This document shows, one piece after another, positions 43,069-52,135 of a stretch of 64,000 bases of DNA. The stretch's first letter is position 1, and each line of letters starts with the position of its first letter. The notes below the pieces were generated by a model. That model was not told where the DNA came from, ran no database searches, and worked only from the letters and a program-made list of their open reading frames with translations. The position numbers and the translations under genes were made by a program. Source of the DNA: Solibacillus ferritrahens (GTDB lineage Bacteria; Bacillota; Bacilli; Bacillales_A; Planococcaceae); the NCBI RefSeq assembly GCF_037027585.1, contig NZ_JAXCLE010000001.1:310001-374000 (forward strand). The letters run 5' to 3'.

Positions 43069-44118
43069 CTATCGCTTTGCAATTTGTTCGCGGCTGTAGT
43101 CGTGTACAAATGCTGTTAGTCGTTTTAATACGGCTGGATCTACTTCCGGGAAGACACCGTGACCTAAGTTGAAAATATGACCGCCTGTATGTGCTAAACC
43201 TTGATCGACAATATCTTTTGCACGTGCTTCGATTACGTTCCAGTCCGCCAATAATAATGTAGGATCTAAGTTCCCTTGAACAGCCTTCGTTACACCACGT
43301 GCTTCTGCTTCACGGATCGGTAAACGCCAGTCCAATCCTACGACATCGATTGGCAGGTCATGCCATTCGTTAACTAAATGTGACGCCCCAACACCAAACT
43401 GTATTAAAGGTACATTTAAAGCACGTAATTCAGCAAAAATACGAGTCATTGTTGGCTTAATAAAAATACGGTAATCTTCCACATTTAATGCGCCCACCCA
43501 TGAATCGAAAATTTGAATAGCCTTTGCACCGGCTTCTACCTGTGCTGTAATATCCGCGATAATCATGTCAGCTAATTTATCCATTAGCGCAATCCAAGCT
43601 TTTGGCTGTGAAACCATAAAGGATTTTGTTTTTGCATAATTACGGCTTGGACCACCTTCAATCATATAACTTGCCAGTGTAAACGGAGCACCGCCAAAGC
43701 CGATTAACGGAACATTTAACTGCTCTTTTGTTAACATTTTAATCGTTTCTAAAACATAAGGTGTATGCTCTTTTGCATTAAACTCACGCAAATTTTCTAC
43801 ATCGGCTACAGAACGAATCGGGTTAGAAATGACCGGTCCAATACCCGCTTTAATTTTTACATCTACTCCCATACCCGGTAAAGGGGTTACAATATCTTTA
43901 TAAAGAATGGCAGCATCTACGTTGTATTGTTCAACGGGTAAACGTGTAACATATGCACATAGTTCCGGTTGCATTGTAATCTCTTCTAATGAATATTTTT
44001 GTTTAATTTCACGATATTCTGGCTGCGAACGACCTGCCTGGCGCATAAACCAAACTGGCGTATGTTCTACTTGTTCACCGCGAGCAGCACGTAATAATGT
44101 ATCATTAAATTTCATCAT
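43069..44118 (-). CDS. hemE: Uroporphyrinogen decarboxylase HemE
   Basis: Decarboxylates the four acetate side chains of uroporphyrinogen III to give coproporphyrinogen III. The N-terminal signature TPVWFMRQAGRSQPEYR and GFGGAPFTLASYMIEGG are clear, as is the C-terminal FNLGHGVFPEVDP. The length of 349 residues is normal. It is the first gene of hemEHY, with 191 bases between it and hemH. The pbpF gene found beside hemE in B. subtilis is not present here. Confidence 0.97.
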   Translation of the reverse strand: MMKFNDTLLRAARGEQVEHTPVWFMRQAGRSQPEYREIKQKYSLEEITMQPELCAYVTRLPVEQYNVDAAILYKDIVTPLPGMGVDVKIKAGIGPVISNPIRSVADVENLREFNAKEHTPYVLETIKMLTKEQLNVPLIGFGGAPFTLASYMIEGGPSRNYAKTKSFMVSQPKAWIALMDKLADMIIADITAQVEAGAKAIQIFDSWVGALNVEDYRIFIKPTMTRIFAELRALNVPLIQFGVGASHLVNEWHDLPIDVVGLDWRLPIREAEARGVTKAVQGNLDPTLLLADWNVIEARAKDIVDQGLAHTGGHIFNLGHGVFPEVDPAVLKRLTAFVHDYSREQIAKR

Positions 44119-44272
44119 GTTTGATTTCTACCCCTTAAAATAAATTCATTTTTATTCTGTACTTTTAAAAAAACGTCATTGATATCCATTATCGACTATA
44201 AGCTTTTCAAGGATAATTGTATAGATTACTTCTTTAAATGTCATAAAATTGTCCTTTCTGCTATAGAACTTT

Positions 44273-44301
44273 TTGACAAATAGCTTGAACATCTTTATAA
44301 A
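44273..44301 (+). promoter_or_regulatory. hmoB promoter
   Basis: A perfect -35 TTGACA (44273-44278), 17 bases, and TATAAA (44296-44301), about 60 bases before the start codon. Confidence 0.8.
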
Positions 44302-44368
44302 TGGAAATAATAGAACCAATTACGTTTACGTAATCAAACCCCTAAATAAAGAAAAGGAGGTCATATCC

Positions 44369-44875
44369 ATGAATTTTTATGTAACTTCAGGTACACCTGA
44401 CTATATGGAAAAGTTAGTCGAAAAAAACGCTAAGCACCCGCTCATCTTATTACACGGAAATGGTAACTCTGTTGTATTACATGAAACCGATAAAAAGTCT
44501 ATTTTTGCTGTACCCCGTAATTTCGAAGTCATTGCACAAAAGGGACAATTTGAGCAGAAGGGCTATTTTACTTTTTACAATATGCCCATTATGTCAGATG
44601 AACGTCCTGTTTTCGAGAAAAAAGCTCTCGACGTTATTTCTTCATTAAATACAAACGACGGTGTCATTGCATATCGCTTACTCCGTCCGATCAAAGCAGA
44701 TACGTATTTATTTATTATCCAGTGGGGTGGACCTGCTTCCTATGAAGTATGGAAAAATAGCAACGAGTATAAAACTTCATTTTCCCCAGTATTCGAAGGA
44801 ACAACTCTAGCTTTGCAGTCAATGTTTAACGCATCAGCATATATTACGACATACAGTGCCCCATCAAAAGAATAA
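44369..44875 (+). CDS. hmoB: Heme-degrading monooxygenase HmoB-like
   Basis: A 168-residue protein whose C-terminal half is an ABM-type domain (antibiotic biosynthesis monooxygenase fold), with YLFIIQWGGPASYEVWKNS and a preceding VIAYRLLRP strand. The size and the N-terminal extension MNFYVTSGTPDYMEKL match HmoB (YhgC) of B. subtilis, which opens the heme ring and releases iron. It is divergent from hemE, the same neighbourhood as in B. subtilis. The ATG at 44369 follows AAAGGAGG; the upstream codons overlap the promoter. Confidence 0.9.
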   Translation: MNFYVTSGTPDYMEKLVEKNAKHPLILLHGNGNSVVLHETDKKSIFAVPRNFEVIAQKGQFEQKGYFTFYNMPIMSDERPVFEKKALDVISSLNTNDGVIAYRLLRPIKADTYLFIIQWGGPASYEVWKNSNEYKTSFSPVFEGTTLALQSMFNASAYITTYSAPSKE

Positions 44876-44884
44876 TGCTTTTTT

Positions 44885-44916
44885 GGAGTTATCTCTCCTA
44901 TGAAGGTAACTCCTTT
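44885..44916 (+). terminator. Terminator of hmoB
   Basis: GGAGTTA (44885-44891) pairs with TAACTCC (44907-44913), followed by TTTC. The T-run is short. Confidence 0.65.
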
Positions 44917-44938
44917 CTTATTTAAAGGAGGAAATACA

Positions 44939-45490
44939 TTGGCTAAGCAGTTACATATTTTTATTGCGTTTTTCAGATCGGGATTACTTGGCTTTGGTGG
45001 TGGCCCAACTACAATCCCTCTTGTACATAAAGAAGTTGTTAAAACTTATGAGTGGATGACAGATGAGGAATTTTCTGATGTTATATCAATTGGAAATACT
45101 TTACCTGGTCCGATTGCTACAAAGATGGCTGGTTATATTGGTTTTCGGGTAGGTGGATGGCTAGGACTCATAAACGCATTAGTAGCAACCGTTCTTCCAA
45201 CTGTCATCCTTTTAATATTATTGCTTGGTTCACTAAAGCAATTTAGCGAATCTGATTTCGTAAATGGTATGACAAATGGGGTTATTCCCATTGTTGCCGT
45301 GATGATGGGTGTTTTAACATGGGATTTTATAAAAAAGTCAAAAGCATCCCTTGGTATTAAATTGGCTTCGATTATTTTTATTGTAAGCTTCATTGCTATT
45401 ATTGTATTAAATATTCATCCCGGATTTGTTATTGCTGCTTTATTAATAATCGCACTTGCTCTTCCTGTTAAAGGAGGAAACATATCATGA
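44939..45490 (+). CDS. Chromate transporter, N-terminal half protein
   Basis: One of two short CHR-domain proteins that together equal a full chromate ion transporter. The motif FRSGLLGFGGGPTTIPLV followed by LPGPIATKMAGYIG is the CHR signature. About five membrane segments are visible in 183 residues. The start is TTG at 44939 after AAAGGAGG. Its stop overlaps the start of the second half as ATGA, so the halves should be made in equal amounts. Export of chromate is the family role; the natural substrate here is unproven. Confidence 0.9.
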   Translation: MAKQLHIFIAFFRSGLLGFGGGPTTIPLVHKEVVKTYEWMTDEEFSDVISIGNTLPGPIATKMAGYIGFRVGGWLGLINALVATVLPTVILLILLLGSLKQFSESDFVNGMTNGVIPIVAVMMGVLTWDFIKKSKASLGIKLASIIFIVSFIAIIVLNIHPGFVIAALLIIALALPVKGGNIS

Positions 45491-46014
45491 CCTATTTCCA
45501 CTTATTTTTAGCATTTTTCTTCCCAAATATTCTTGCTTACGGTGGCGGTCCGGCAGCAATTCCATTAATCGAGCATGAAGTTGTACAAAAATACGGTTGG
45601 ATGACGAAAACAGAATTCAGCGAGTTATTCGCACTTGCCAACTCATTACCTGGACCAATCGCAACCAAAATGGCAGGTTATATCGGTTTTGAAGTGGCCG
45701 GCGTTTTAGGAAGTATTGTTGCACTATTTGCAACAGTAGCACCCTCCCTCGCACTTATGCTGTTATTATTAAACTTATTATATAAGCATCGTCATTCTGT
45801 ACGTGTAAAGCGTTTGTCTAGTTATGTATTGCCGGCTATTGCAATCTTAATGCTTTCTCTGACATTTGATTTTGCAAAAACTTCTTATGAATTAAATAAT
45901 CTTATTCCTACAATTCTATTACTAGCTGCAAGTTATTTTGCTTTGGAGAAATTTAAAATTCACCCTGCCTTTGTCATTTTAGCCGGTCTATTAATTGGGG
46001 GATTGTTTTTATAG
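45487..46014 (+). CDS. Chromate transporter, C-terminal half protein
   Basis: The second CHR-domain protein of the pair, 175 residues, with FPNILAYGGGPAAIPLI and LPGPIATKMAGYIGFEVAG and about five membrane segments. The two halves are homologous and face opposite directions in known short-chain CHR pairs (ywrA/ywrB type). It starts at an ATGA overlap with the first half. The downstream region holds an intergenic repeat and then a strong hairpin. Confidence 0.9.
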   Translation: MTYFHLFLAFFFPNILAYGGGPAAIPLIEHEVVQKYGWMTKTEFSELFALANSLPGPIATKMAGYIGFEVAGVLGSIVALFATVAPSLALMLLLLNLLYKHRHSVRVKRLSSYVLPAIAILMLSLTFDFAKTSYELNNLIPTILLLAASYFALEKFKIHPAFVILAGLLIGGLFL

Positions 46015-46100
46015 GATTATAGTGTAAACAAAGAGGTTGGAACAGAAGTAGAAATTTCATTGAATAAGGAAAAGCCCTTATTTAAAAACGGATATTTTAT

Positions 46101-46186
46101 AAAATTGATTGGAATGGAGGGCGACTCCTGAGACTACAGGCTCAGGCCGTGCCCGCGGAAAGCGTCCCGGAATGAAAATCAATTTT
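46101..46186. repeat. Bacillales intergenic repeat with terminal inverted repeats
   Basis: AAAATTGATT (46101-46110) and AATCAATTTT (46177-46186) border an unusually GC-rich core containing GGAGGGCGACTCCTG and CCGTGCCCGCGGAAAGCG. From memory this resembles a short repeated intergenic element found in many Bacillaceae and Planococcaceae, here in shortened form. No coding potential is evident; an open frame across it has no ribosome site. Confidence 0.65.
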
Positions 46187-46197
46187 TACGCCAGCAA

Positions 46198-46236
46198 AAA
46201 AATGCCATTTTTCTCCCTGAGAAAAATGGCATTTTT
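46198..46236. terminator. Bidirectional terminator between the chromate genes and ecsB
   Basis: A perfect 18-base stem (46198-46215 with 46219-46236) flanked by A and T runs serves both converging transcripts. Confidence 0.9.
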
Positions 46237-46270
46237 GGCTTATGTCCAGTCTATTGTTGTGCTATCAAAT

Positions 46271-47449
46271 CTATTTAGACATGCGTATTGTTAATTCACT
46301 TACGCCAATAATCACAACCGGAATAATGTAAAATTGCGGTTGCATGACAGCACATAGCGTCACAATTATTGCTTGTACAATACTTAATTGACGGAGCAAC
46401 TTTGCGACTGCCTGCTTTCTCGTATCTTTCGGAATTGGATAAAGCATATCCATTCGGAAATCCCCTGCTGACATCAACGCATATTTAAGTTGTAAAGTAG
46501 TTGCAAATGCCAAAGCACCGACAACAATCCAAGTTACAAACGGAATTGTTATAAACATAGCAATAATCGCCGAAATGACAGTTAGGCGTACCCATAGGTA
46601 GAAATGGTCATCTGTTCGAATAAATGTACGGTAAATTAAGAAAGCCTGTGTATTTTCTTTTTTAAAACTAATCGCCTTATAAGCAATATCCAACCAAGCA
46701 CGGCGTTTTACCGATCCCTTTAGATGCGGAACATCTGTAAAGTAATTCGCAAAACGATAAAAGCTCATCATGCGGTTTTGCTCAAGCCGAATAAAATGTT
46801 CATATGGCACCGGATTGTTTTGCGTTCTTTTCTGAAGCGTAAAGTTATAAAATCCAAGCATAATCAGGAATACAATACCGATTAAACCGTTAGTTAGCAT
46901 CATTTGAATGGCCAAAATCGAGATGACTATTCGAACAACCCGATCCAACCCAATTGAATGTCCACGATTCACATATCTATAATAAAATTCCCCGCGCACA
47001 TTAAACCATTTCAAAATCGCGATAAATAAAACATTCATCCAAATTTCTGCTGCAGAAAGCTCGGTTACGGCCTTTAATAATGGAATCGCGATAATACATA
47101 ATGCGACTGGCACCAAAACTTGCGACCAAAATGTCCAGTTCATCGCTTTTTTAAAGTAGCCGGGCATTTGACTTTCAAGTGGCAATAAATATACTTGGTC
47201 CGGCTCTTTTATTAATGTTACCGGTCGGCTAAATGCTAAGAGTGCCCCAATCATAATGGCAATAATCCACTCAGCCGGAAAATCTGTAGGTACAACTTTT
47301 AGCCATTCACTGTATTGATAGCCCCCTGCTCCAGCAATAAAAACAAGAACAATTGCAATATGCCCCGTAAAGACGAAGCGCATATATTTCATCACTTCGC
47401 CGATGTAATGCTCAAAGCGCTTGGCCCATACATTATGCATGTTGTTCAT
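46271..47449 (-). CDS. ecsB: ABC transporter permease EcsB
   Basis: A 392-residue integral membrane protein with about eight hydrophobic segments. It matches EcsB, the membrane partner of EcsA, which in B. subtilis influences protein secretion, competence and intramembrane proteolysis by RasP. The conserved region around LKWFNVRGEFYYRYVNRG is visible. It overlaps ecsA by 17 bases. The ATG follows AGGAG. The third gene ecsC is not found downstream. Confidence 0.92.
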   Translation of the reverse strand: MNNMHNVWAKRFEHYIGEVMKYMRFVFTGHIAIVLVFIAGAGGYQYSEWLKVVPTDFPAEWIIAIMIGALLAFSRPVTLIKEPDQVYLLPLESQMPGYFKKAMNWTFWSQVLVPVALCIIAIPLLKAVTELSAAEIWMNVLFIAILKWFNVRGEFYYRYVNRGHSIGLDRVVRIVISILAIQMMLTNGLIGIVFLIMLGFYNFTLQKRTQNNPVPYEHFIRLEQNRMMSFYRFANYFTDVPHLKGSVKRRAWLDIAYKAISFKKENTQAFLIYRTFIRTDDHFYLWVRLTVISAIIAMFITIPFVTWIVVGALAFATTLQLKYALMSAGDFRMDMLYPIPKDTRKQAVAKLLRQLSIVQAIIVTLCAVMQPQFYIIPVVIIGVSELTIRMSK

Positions 47450-48191
47450 TGTCCTGCTCCTTTGTCATCGCAATGTACAAGTCATCCAATGTTGCAGACT
47501 GCATGCCGAAAGCTTTACGTAAATCATCCATTGTCCCTTGTGCCCGTACTCTTCCTTCATGCAGAAGGATGATGCGGTCACAATGCTTTTCGGCAGTAGA
47601 TAAAATATGTGTCGACATTAAAATCGAGGCCCCTGTACGCTTCTTTTCATCCATTTGATCCAGTAAGGATTGAATACCAAGTGGATCCAACCCAACAAAG
47701 GGCTCATCGATAATATAAAGGCTCGGGTTGACTAAAAAAGCACACATAATCATTACCTTTTGGCGCATCCCTTTTGAGAAATGCGATGGGAACCAATTTA
47801 AACGCTTTTCCATGCGAAATTCCTTTAATAGGCTTTCAGAACGTTCATTTAATGTCTTTTCATCTATTCCATAGGCCATTGCTGTTAATTGTAAATGTTC
47901 TTTCAATGTTAGTTCTTCGTAAAGGACAGGCGTTTCCGGAATATAAGAAAAACTGGAACGGTATTTGTCCAAATTCTCTTTTAGCGTCACTCCGTTTAGG
48001 CGTATTTCTCCAGAGCGAGGTAAGAGTGTTCCTATTATATGTTTGATTGTCGTACTTTTCCCGGCACCATTTAATCCGATTAATCCAACAAGCTCACCTT
48101 TTTTTATTTCAAATGATAAATCTTTTATTACAGGTTTTTTCGTATAACCACCTGTTACATTTTGCAATTGTAAAATTGTCACAGTCGTCAC
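47433..48191 (-). CDS. ecsA: ABC transporter ATP-binding protein EcsA
   Basis: ATPase of the Ecs transporter. Walker A is GLNGAGKST, the signature is FSKGMRQKVMI and Walker B is SLYIIDEPFVGLDP, with the H-loop in ILMSTHIL. The length of 252 residues is normal. It is divergent from hit, the same arrangement as in B. subtilis. The partner permease overlaps its 3' end. Confidence 0.95.
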   Translation of the reverse strand: MTTVTILQLQNVTGGYTKKPVIKDLSFEIKKGELVGLIGLNGAGKSTTIKHIIGTLLPRSGEIRLNGVTLKENLDKYRSSFSYIPETPVLYEELTLKEHLQLTAMAYGIDEKTLNERSESLLKEFRMEKRLNWFPSHFSKGMRQKVMIMCAFLVNPSLYIIDEPFVGLDPLGIQSLLDQMDEKKRTGASILMSTHILSTAEKHCDRIILLHEGRVRAQGTMDDLRKAFGMQSATLDDLYIAMTKEQDNEQHA

Positions 48192-48354
48192 TCCTCTTTT
48201 CTAAATTAAGTTTATCAAATGCTCATGAAGTTGAACACTGAATGAATCAGACAATTCTTTAAACGTTTAATACAAATCCTTTACATAAAGTAGTTTTCCA
48301 AATAATCTATGATAAAATAAAGAAAAATAATAGAAAAAGGAGATAAAAAAACCA

Positions 48355-48774
48355 ATGAACGATTGCTTATTTTGTAAAATTATCGCTGGTGAAATTCCAA
48401 GTTTGAAAGTTTATGAAGACGATCATGTATTTGCTTTTATGGATATTGCCCCATTAACTAAAGGCCATACATTACTAATTCCTAAAACGCATTGCAAAGA
48501 TTTATTCGAAATGCCTGAGGATGTTGCACGTAATTTATATGCAGCAGCACCAAAAGTGGCAAATGCGATTAAAGCAGCGTTTAATCCAACTGGTATGAAC
48601 ACGATTAACAATAATGGTGCAGCTGCTGGACAGACTGTATTTCATTATCATCTTCATTTCGTACCGCGCTATGACGAGACAGACGGCTTAGTCGTTGAAT
48701 GGAACAGTCGTCAACAGGATTTTCAGGCGGATGTACTAGCAAACCTTTCGGAGCAGATTAAAGCACATTTATAA
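48355..48774 (+). CDS. hit: HIT-family nucleotide hydrolase
   Basis: A 139-residue histidine-triad protein. The N-terminal CLFCKIIAGEIPS carries a zinc-type cysteine pair, and the catalytic triad is HYHLHF near residue 100. Such proteins hydrolyse nucleoside phosphoramidates or AMP conjugates in the cytosol. It is divergent from ecsA, as in B. subtilis, and has AAAAGGAG upstream of the ATG. Confidence 0.95.
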   Translation: MNDCLFCKIIAGEIPSLKVYEDDHVFAFMDIAPLTKGHTLLIPKTHCKDLFEMPEDVARNLYAAAPKVANAIKAAFNPTGMNTINNNGAAAGQTVFHYHLHFVPRYDETDGLVVEWNSRQQDFQADVLANLSEQIKAHL

Positions 48775-48931
48775 ACTCATCCAATGATACCAGCATCTTT
48801 TCCATACAAAATGCTGGTTTTTGTATGAACTAATTTGCCTCTCCATCCTAAATCCTATTTTAAATGTTTATTGGTAGATGGATTGGGAAAAAGATTTGGA
48901 TATAGAAATATTAAAAAGTGAGGGAAACATT

Positions 48932-49303
48932 ATGAAAGTAAAATCATTTTTATTAGGGGTCACAACAGGAATTGTCAGCGGTGCTGCAGTTATTTTATTT
49001 TCCACACCACAATCAGGTACTGAATTAAGGAAAAACCTTATAGCCAATACTAAAAATATTAAATCTAAACTTCATGAAGTACAAGGCGAATTGAATAATG
49101 TAAAACAATCCATTACAACTTTAAAGGCAGAAGCCCAGAATAATATGCCTAGTATAATAAATGAATTAAAAGATAATTTAGCATCTTTTAAAACGGAAAT
49201 CGAGCCAGAAACAGCATTACTAAAACAAGAAATTGAAAATTTACAGAATTCTATAAGTGAAATCGAGAAAAATATCCCTTCAAACAAAAATAACGCCCAA
49301 TGA
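48932..49303 (+). CDS. yhaH: YtxH-domain protein (YhaH-like)
   Basis: A 123-residue protein with a short N-terminal hydrophobic segment (FLLGVTTGIVSGAAVILF) followed by TPQSGTELRKNL, the YtxH-domain pattern, and then a long charged helix with heptad-like spacing, probably coiled-coil. Related proteins respond to general stress. The ATG at 48932 follows GAGGG; the longer frame has no better site. Its position between hit and scoC matches yhaH. Confidence 0.88.
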   Translation: MKVKSFLLGVTTGIVSGAAVILFSTPQSGTELRKNLIANTKNIKSKLHEVQGELNNVKQSITTLKAEAQNNMPSIINELKDNLASFKTEIEPETALLKQEIENLQNSISEIEKNIPSNKNNAQ

Positions 49304-49443
49304 GCAAATATTATCACGTAGCACTTTAGTACTTGTCCTATTTACAAAAACAGTTAATTAAATCCTAAAATTATCTTTTTGTAGTATATTTCAAGCAATG
49401 TTCAATTATTCCATTTTTCTAACTTTAAAGTCTTTTCTTTTAT

Positions 49444-49452
49444 TGCTATAAT
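49444..49452 (+). promoter_or_regulatory. scoC extended -10 promoter
   Basis: TGCTATAAT lies about 38 bases before the start. The -35 (TTTAAA, 17 bases upstream) is poor, as expected for an extended -10 promoter. Confidence 0.6.
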
Positions 49453-49489
49453 ATTTTTATAATGATAATGAAAGAAGAAGGTGATTGCT

Positions 49490-50044
49490 TTGACAGAAGA
49501 TTTATACTCACAAAGAGAGGCTATGCTGTTCAGCCAAAGAGTCGCGCAGCTATCAAAAGCTCTTTGGAAAGCTATTGAAAAAGATTGGCAAACATGGATT
49601 AAACCTTTCGATTTAAACATTAATGAACATCATATTTTATGGATTTCATATCATTTGAAAGGCGCCTCGATTTCGGATGTAGCTAAATTCGGCGTCATGC
49701 ATGTATCTACTGCTTTCAACTTTTCAAAAAAATTGGAAGAACGTGGATTACTCACTTTCTCAAAACGTGATGAAGACAAACGTAATACATATGTCGAGTT
49801 GACTGAAAAGGGCTCTGAACTTATTTTACGTATGTATGACCACTATCACGATACAGAGCATTCTATTTTATTAGGTGCGTTGCCATTAAAAGAACTATAT
49901 GGAAGATTCCCTGAGTTTTTAGATGTAATGGCTGTTATTCGCAATATTTACGGTGATGACTTCATTGAAATTTTCGAACGCTCTTTCTTTAATTTTAAAG
50001 AGACACTGGACGATTCAGGAAAACCGAGTATACCAACTACTTAA
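49490..50044 (+). CDS. scoC: Transition-state regulator ScoC (Hpr), MarR family
   Basis: ScoC represses protease, transport and sporulation genes during the transition to stationary phase. The central region (DLNINEHHILWISYHLKG, then FGVMHVSTAFNFSKKLEERG) is almost identical to the B. subtilis protein and contains the winged helix-turn-helix, and the C-terminal part has NIYGDDFIEIFE. The start is TTG at 49490, placed after AAGGTG; GTG at 49481 is less likely. The protein has 184 residues. Confidence 0.94.
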   Translation: MTEDLYSQREAMLFSQRVAQLSKALWKAIEKDWQTWIKPFDLNINEHHILWISYHLKGASISDVAKFGVMHVSTAFNFSKKLEERGLLTFSKRDEDKRNTYVELTEKGSELILRMYDHYHDTEHSILLGALPLKELYGRFPEFLDVMAVIRNIYGDDFIEIFERSFFNFKETLDDSGKPSIPTT

Positions 50045-50187
50045 ATAATTCAATTAAAAGAAATGCCGTCAATTTAAATTGGTGACATTTCTTTTTTCTT
50101 TCATTATAGTTAGTTTAATGTTTAAATCTTAATATTTAATGGAAAAATAAAGTAAATCGTTATCCATTTTGTTTTAGGGGGGGTAAC

Positions 50188-50730
50188 ATGCATTGTTGGA
50201 AAACGATTAATATTGAACGCGAATACGGTACAACACGATTATTTTTATTGGGAATAACGCTTTTCATACTGGTTTTTTGCTTTTCATACATTGCATTTAG
50301 TTTTAACTTCAATGGTCAGCATATTGATCATTATTTGTGGTTAGTTTTCTTAGCAATACCGTTTCTTTATCCTTTACACAAATTTTTGCATTATATCGCT
50401 TTATTTCAATATAAAAAATCACTTATACTTCGATTGAAAATCCAATATTATTTTATTCCAGTCATTAATATGCGCTTAGAAAATGGTATCCCAAAAAAAT
50501 CCTATATTTTTGCATTGGTTACGCCTTTTATCATAATTAATACATGCTTAGTAATCGGGGGCTTTTCAATTCCCCAATATGCACATTACTTTAGCGGACT
50601 GCTTGCGTTACATTGCAGTATTTGTCTTATGGATTTTTTATATGTGAAAAATTTAATGTCTGCACCAAACAATGCTATAATTGAAGAGACGCCAAGAGGT
50701 TATGAAATTTTAGTACCACTTGATTTATAG
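50188..50730 (+). CDS. DUF3267-like membrane protein with degenerate zincin motif
   Basis: A 180-residue protein with four predicted membrane segments. The general layout resembles DUF3267 putative membrane metallopeptidases, whose HExxH motif lies after the second segment. Here that place reads LHKFLHYIAL, so the glutamate is missing and proteolysis looks unlikely. This identification is tentative. It has a strong GGGGGG ribosome site and is followed after 33 bases by a small membrane protein gene. Confidence 0.6.
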   Translation: MHCWKTINIEREYGTTRLFLLGITLFILVFCFSYIAFSFNFNGQHIDHYLWLVFLAIPFLYPLHKFLHYIALFQYKKSLILRLKIQYYFIPVINMRLENGIPKKSYIFALVTPFIIINTCLVIGGFSIPQYAHYFSGLLALHCSICLMDFLYVKNLMSAPNNAIIEETPRGYEILVPLDL

Positions 50731-50763
50731 TTTTTATTGACGCTTTAGAGGGGAGGAATAAAT

Positions 50764-50949
50764 TTGTTACTACTCGTTGTCATCTTATTTTCAGTAATAT
50801 ACTTATTCCAAATAAATCGAATGACTGCTGCCTTATGTAGTCGCCGTGAAATTCCAGAAGAAAAACAACCAAAAATTTTCCGTACGATAAATGTTCTAAT
50901 TACAATTTTACTCGTAAGTTTGTATGTTGAAGTGCTGCTTGCTGTCTAA
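50764..50949 (+). CDS. Small membrane protein of unknown function
   Basis: A 61-residue protein with hydrophobic segments at about 1-16 and 42-60 and a charged middle (RREIPEEKQPKIFR). It starts with TTG after GGGGAGGAA, a strong ribosome site, and lies 33 bases after the DUF3267-like gene, probably in the same transcript. No family was recognised. A perfect terminator follows. Confidence 0.6.
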   Translation: MLLLVVILFSVIYLFQINRMTAALCSRREIPEEKQPKIFRTINVLITILLVSLYVEVLLAV

Positions 50950-50970
50950 ATGAATCTGTATTCAATTGAA

Positions 50971-51014
50971 AAGTGGTAAAAATCGAAAATTCGATTTTTA
51001 CCACTTTTTTTTTT
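50971..51014. terminator. Strong terminator, shared by converging genes
   Basis: A perfect 15-base stem (50971-50985 with 50992-51006) followed by a run of ten T on the forward strand. The converging mini-gene ends inside it. Confidence 0.92.
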
Positions 51015-51123
51015 AGTAAATAAACGCTGCGCCTACGATAATTAACAAGATAAATAAAACAACTAAAAGCGCAAATCCAGAGCCATTACCGTAGCCTCCG
51101 CCGTTATAACCTCCGCCGCCCAT
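51013..51123 (-). CDS. YjcZ-family sporulation mini-protein
   Basis: A 36-residue protein: a glycine-rich head (MGGGGYNGGGYGNGSG) and one hydrophobic helix (FALLVVLFILLIIVGAAFIY). This is the pattern of the YjcZ/YhaL-size mini-proteins made during sporulation in many Bacillales. The ATG at 51123 follows AAAGGAGGTG, a near-perfect ribosome site. It is too short for common gene finders. Its role is unknown. Confidence 0.88.
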   Translation of the reverse strand: MGGGGYNGGGYGNGSGFALLVVLFILLIIVGAAFIY

Positions 51124-51275
51124 AACTTGCCACCTCCTTTCCTTTCCTTTCCTAATTATCGTATGCACTTTCTTTCACGTAACTTGGGCACTCATTTCCA
51201 TGCAACCATTTTTGTTTTTAATTCGTTTATGTTATAGTTACAATTGCATAAAAGTTAAGTTAGGGGCGTATTCAC

Positions 51276-52124
51276 ATGAAAAAAACTCTTTTCGCATTAA
51301 CAGTTGCAGCTTCAATAGGTTTAGCTGCATGTAGTAATCCTGGAGATGAAGTTGTCGTATCAACAAATGTAGGCGACATTACTCAAGAGGAATTTTATAA
51401 CTCAATGAAAGACATTGCTGGGGATCAATTATTACAGCAAGTTGTAGTTGAAAGAATTTTAAATGATAAATATAAAGTGACAGATGAAGAAATCGAAAAG
51501 GAATTAGCTACTGTAAAAGAGCAGTATGGCGAAGGCTACGAAGCTGCATTAGCACAGAGCAATTTAACGGAAGAAATGCTAAAAACAAATATCCGTTTCA
51601 CTTTGTTACAACAAAAAGCTACTGAAGATGTTGAAGTAACTGATGAAGAAATCCAAAAATATTATGACCAAGCTTCTCAAGAATTGAATGCCCGTCATAT
51701 TTTAGTTGAAGATGAAGCAACTGCAAATGAAATCATCGAAAAGCTAAATGCTGGTGAAGATTTTGCAGAATTAGCTAAAGAGTTTTCAACTGATCCAGGT
51801 TCTGGTCAACAAGGTGGAGATTTAGGCTGGTTCACAGTCGGTACGATGGTGCCTGAATTCAATGATGCAGCTTATGCATTAAAAGTTGATGAAATCAGTA
51901 AACCAGTACAAACTCAACACGGTTTCCACATTATTCAAGTACAAGAAAAACGTGCTGTTAAAGATTACGGTACTCTTGACGAGAAAAAAGAAGAAATCCG
52001 TGAATCAATCGTTGCCACAAAAGGTGATTGGAACGCAAAAATGGCTGAATTAATTAAAGGCGCTAAAATAGATGTTAAAGATGAAGATCTAAAAGACGCA
52101 TTTTCTAGCTTTACTGCTGAATAA
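51276..52124 (+). CDS. prsA: Foldase lipoprotein PrsA
   Basis: PrsA is a lipoprotein on the outer face of the membrane that helps secreted proteins fold. The signal peptide ends in LAAC (Cys19). The parvulin-type peptidyl-prolyl isomerase domain (about residues 132-225) begins with NARHILVEDEATA and has DPGSGQQGGDLGWF and QTQHGFHIIQV. The flanking N- and C-terminal helices form the foldase domain. At 282 residues the length is normal. The position near scoC and yhaM matches B. subtilis. Confidence 0.96.
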   Translation: MKKTLFALTVAASIGLAACSNPGDEVVVSTNVGDITQEEFYNSMKDIAGDQLLQQVVVERILNDKYKVTDEEIEKELATVKEQYGEGYEAALAQSNLTEEMLKTNIRFTLLQQKATEDVEVTDEEIQKYYDQASQELNARHILVEDEATANEIIEKLNAGEDFAELAKEFSTDPGSGQQGGDLGWFTVGTMVPEFNDAAYALKVDEISKPVQTQHGFHIIQVQEKRAVKDYGTLDEKKEEIRESIVATKGDWNAKMAELIKGAKIDVKDEDLKDAFSSFTAE

Positions 52125-52135
52125 TTACTACATGA

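Noticed and set aside
46109..46294. A 61-codon forward frame
   Set aside because: It is made of an intergenic repeat and a terminator hairpin.
49457..49471. PerR/Fur-like box upstream of scoC
   Set aside because: TTATAATGATAATGA misses two positions of the PerR consensus, only one half is good, and the region is very AT-rich.
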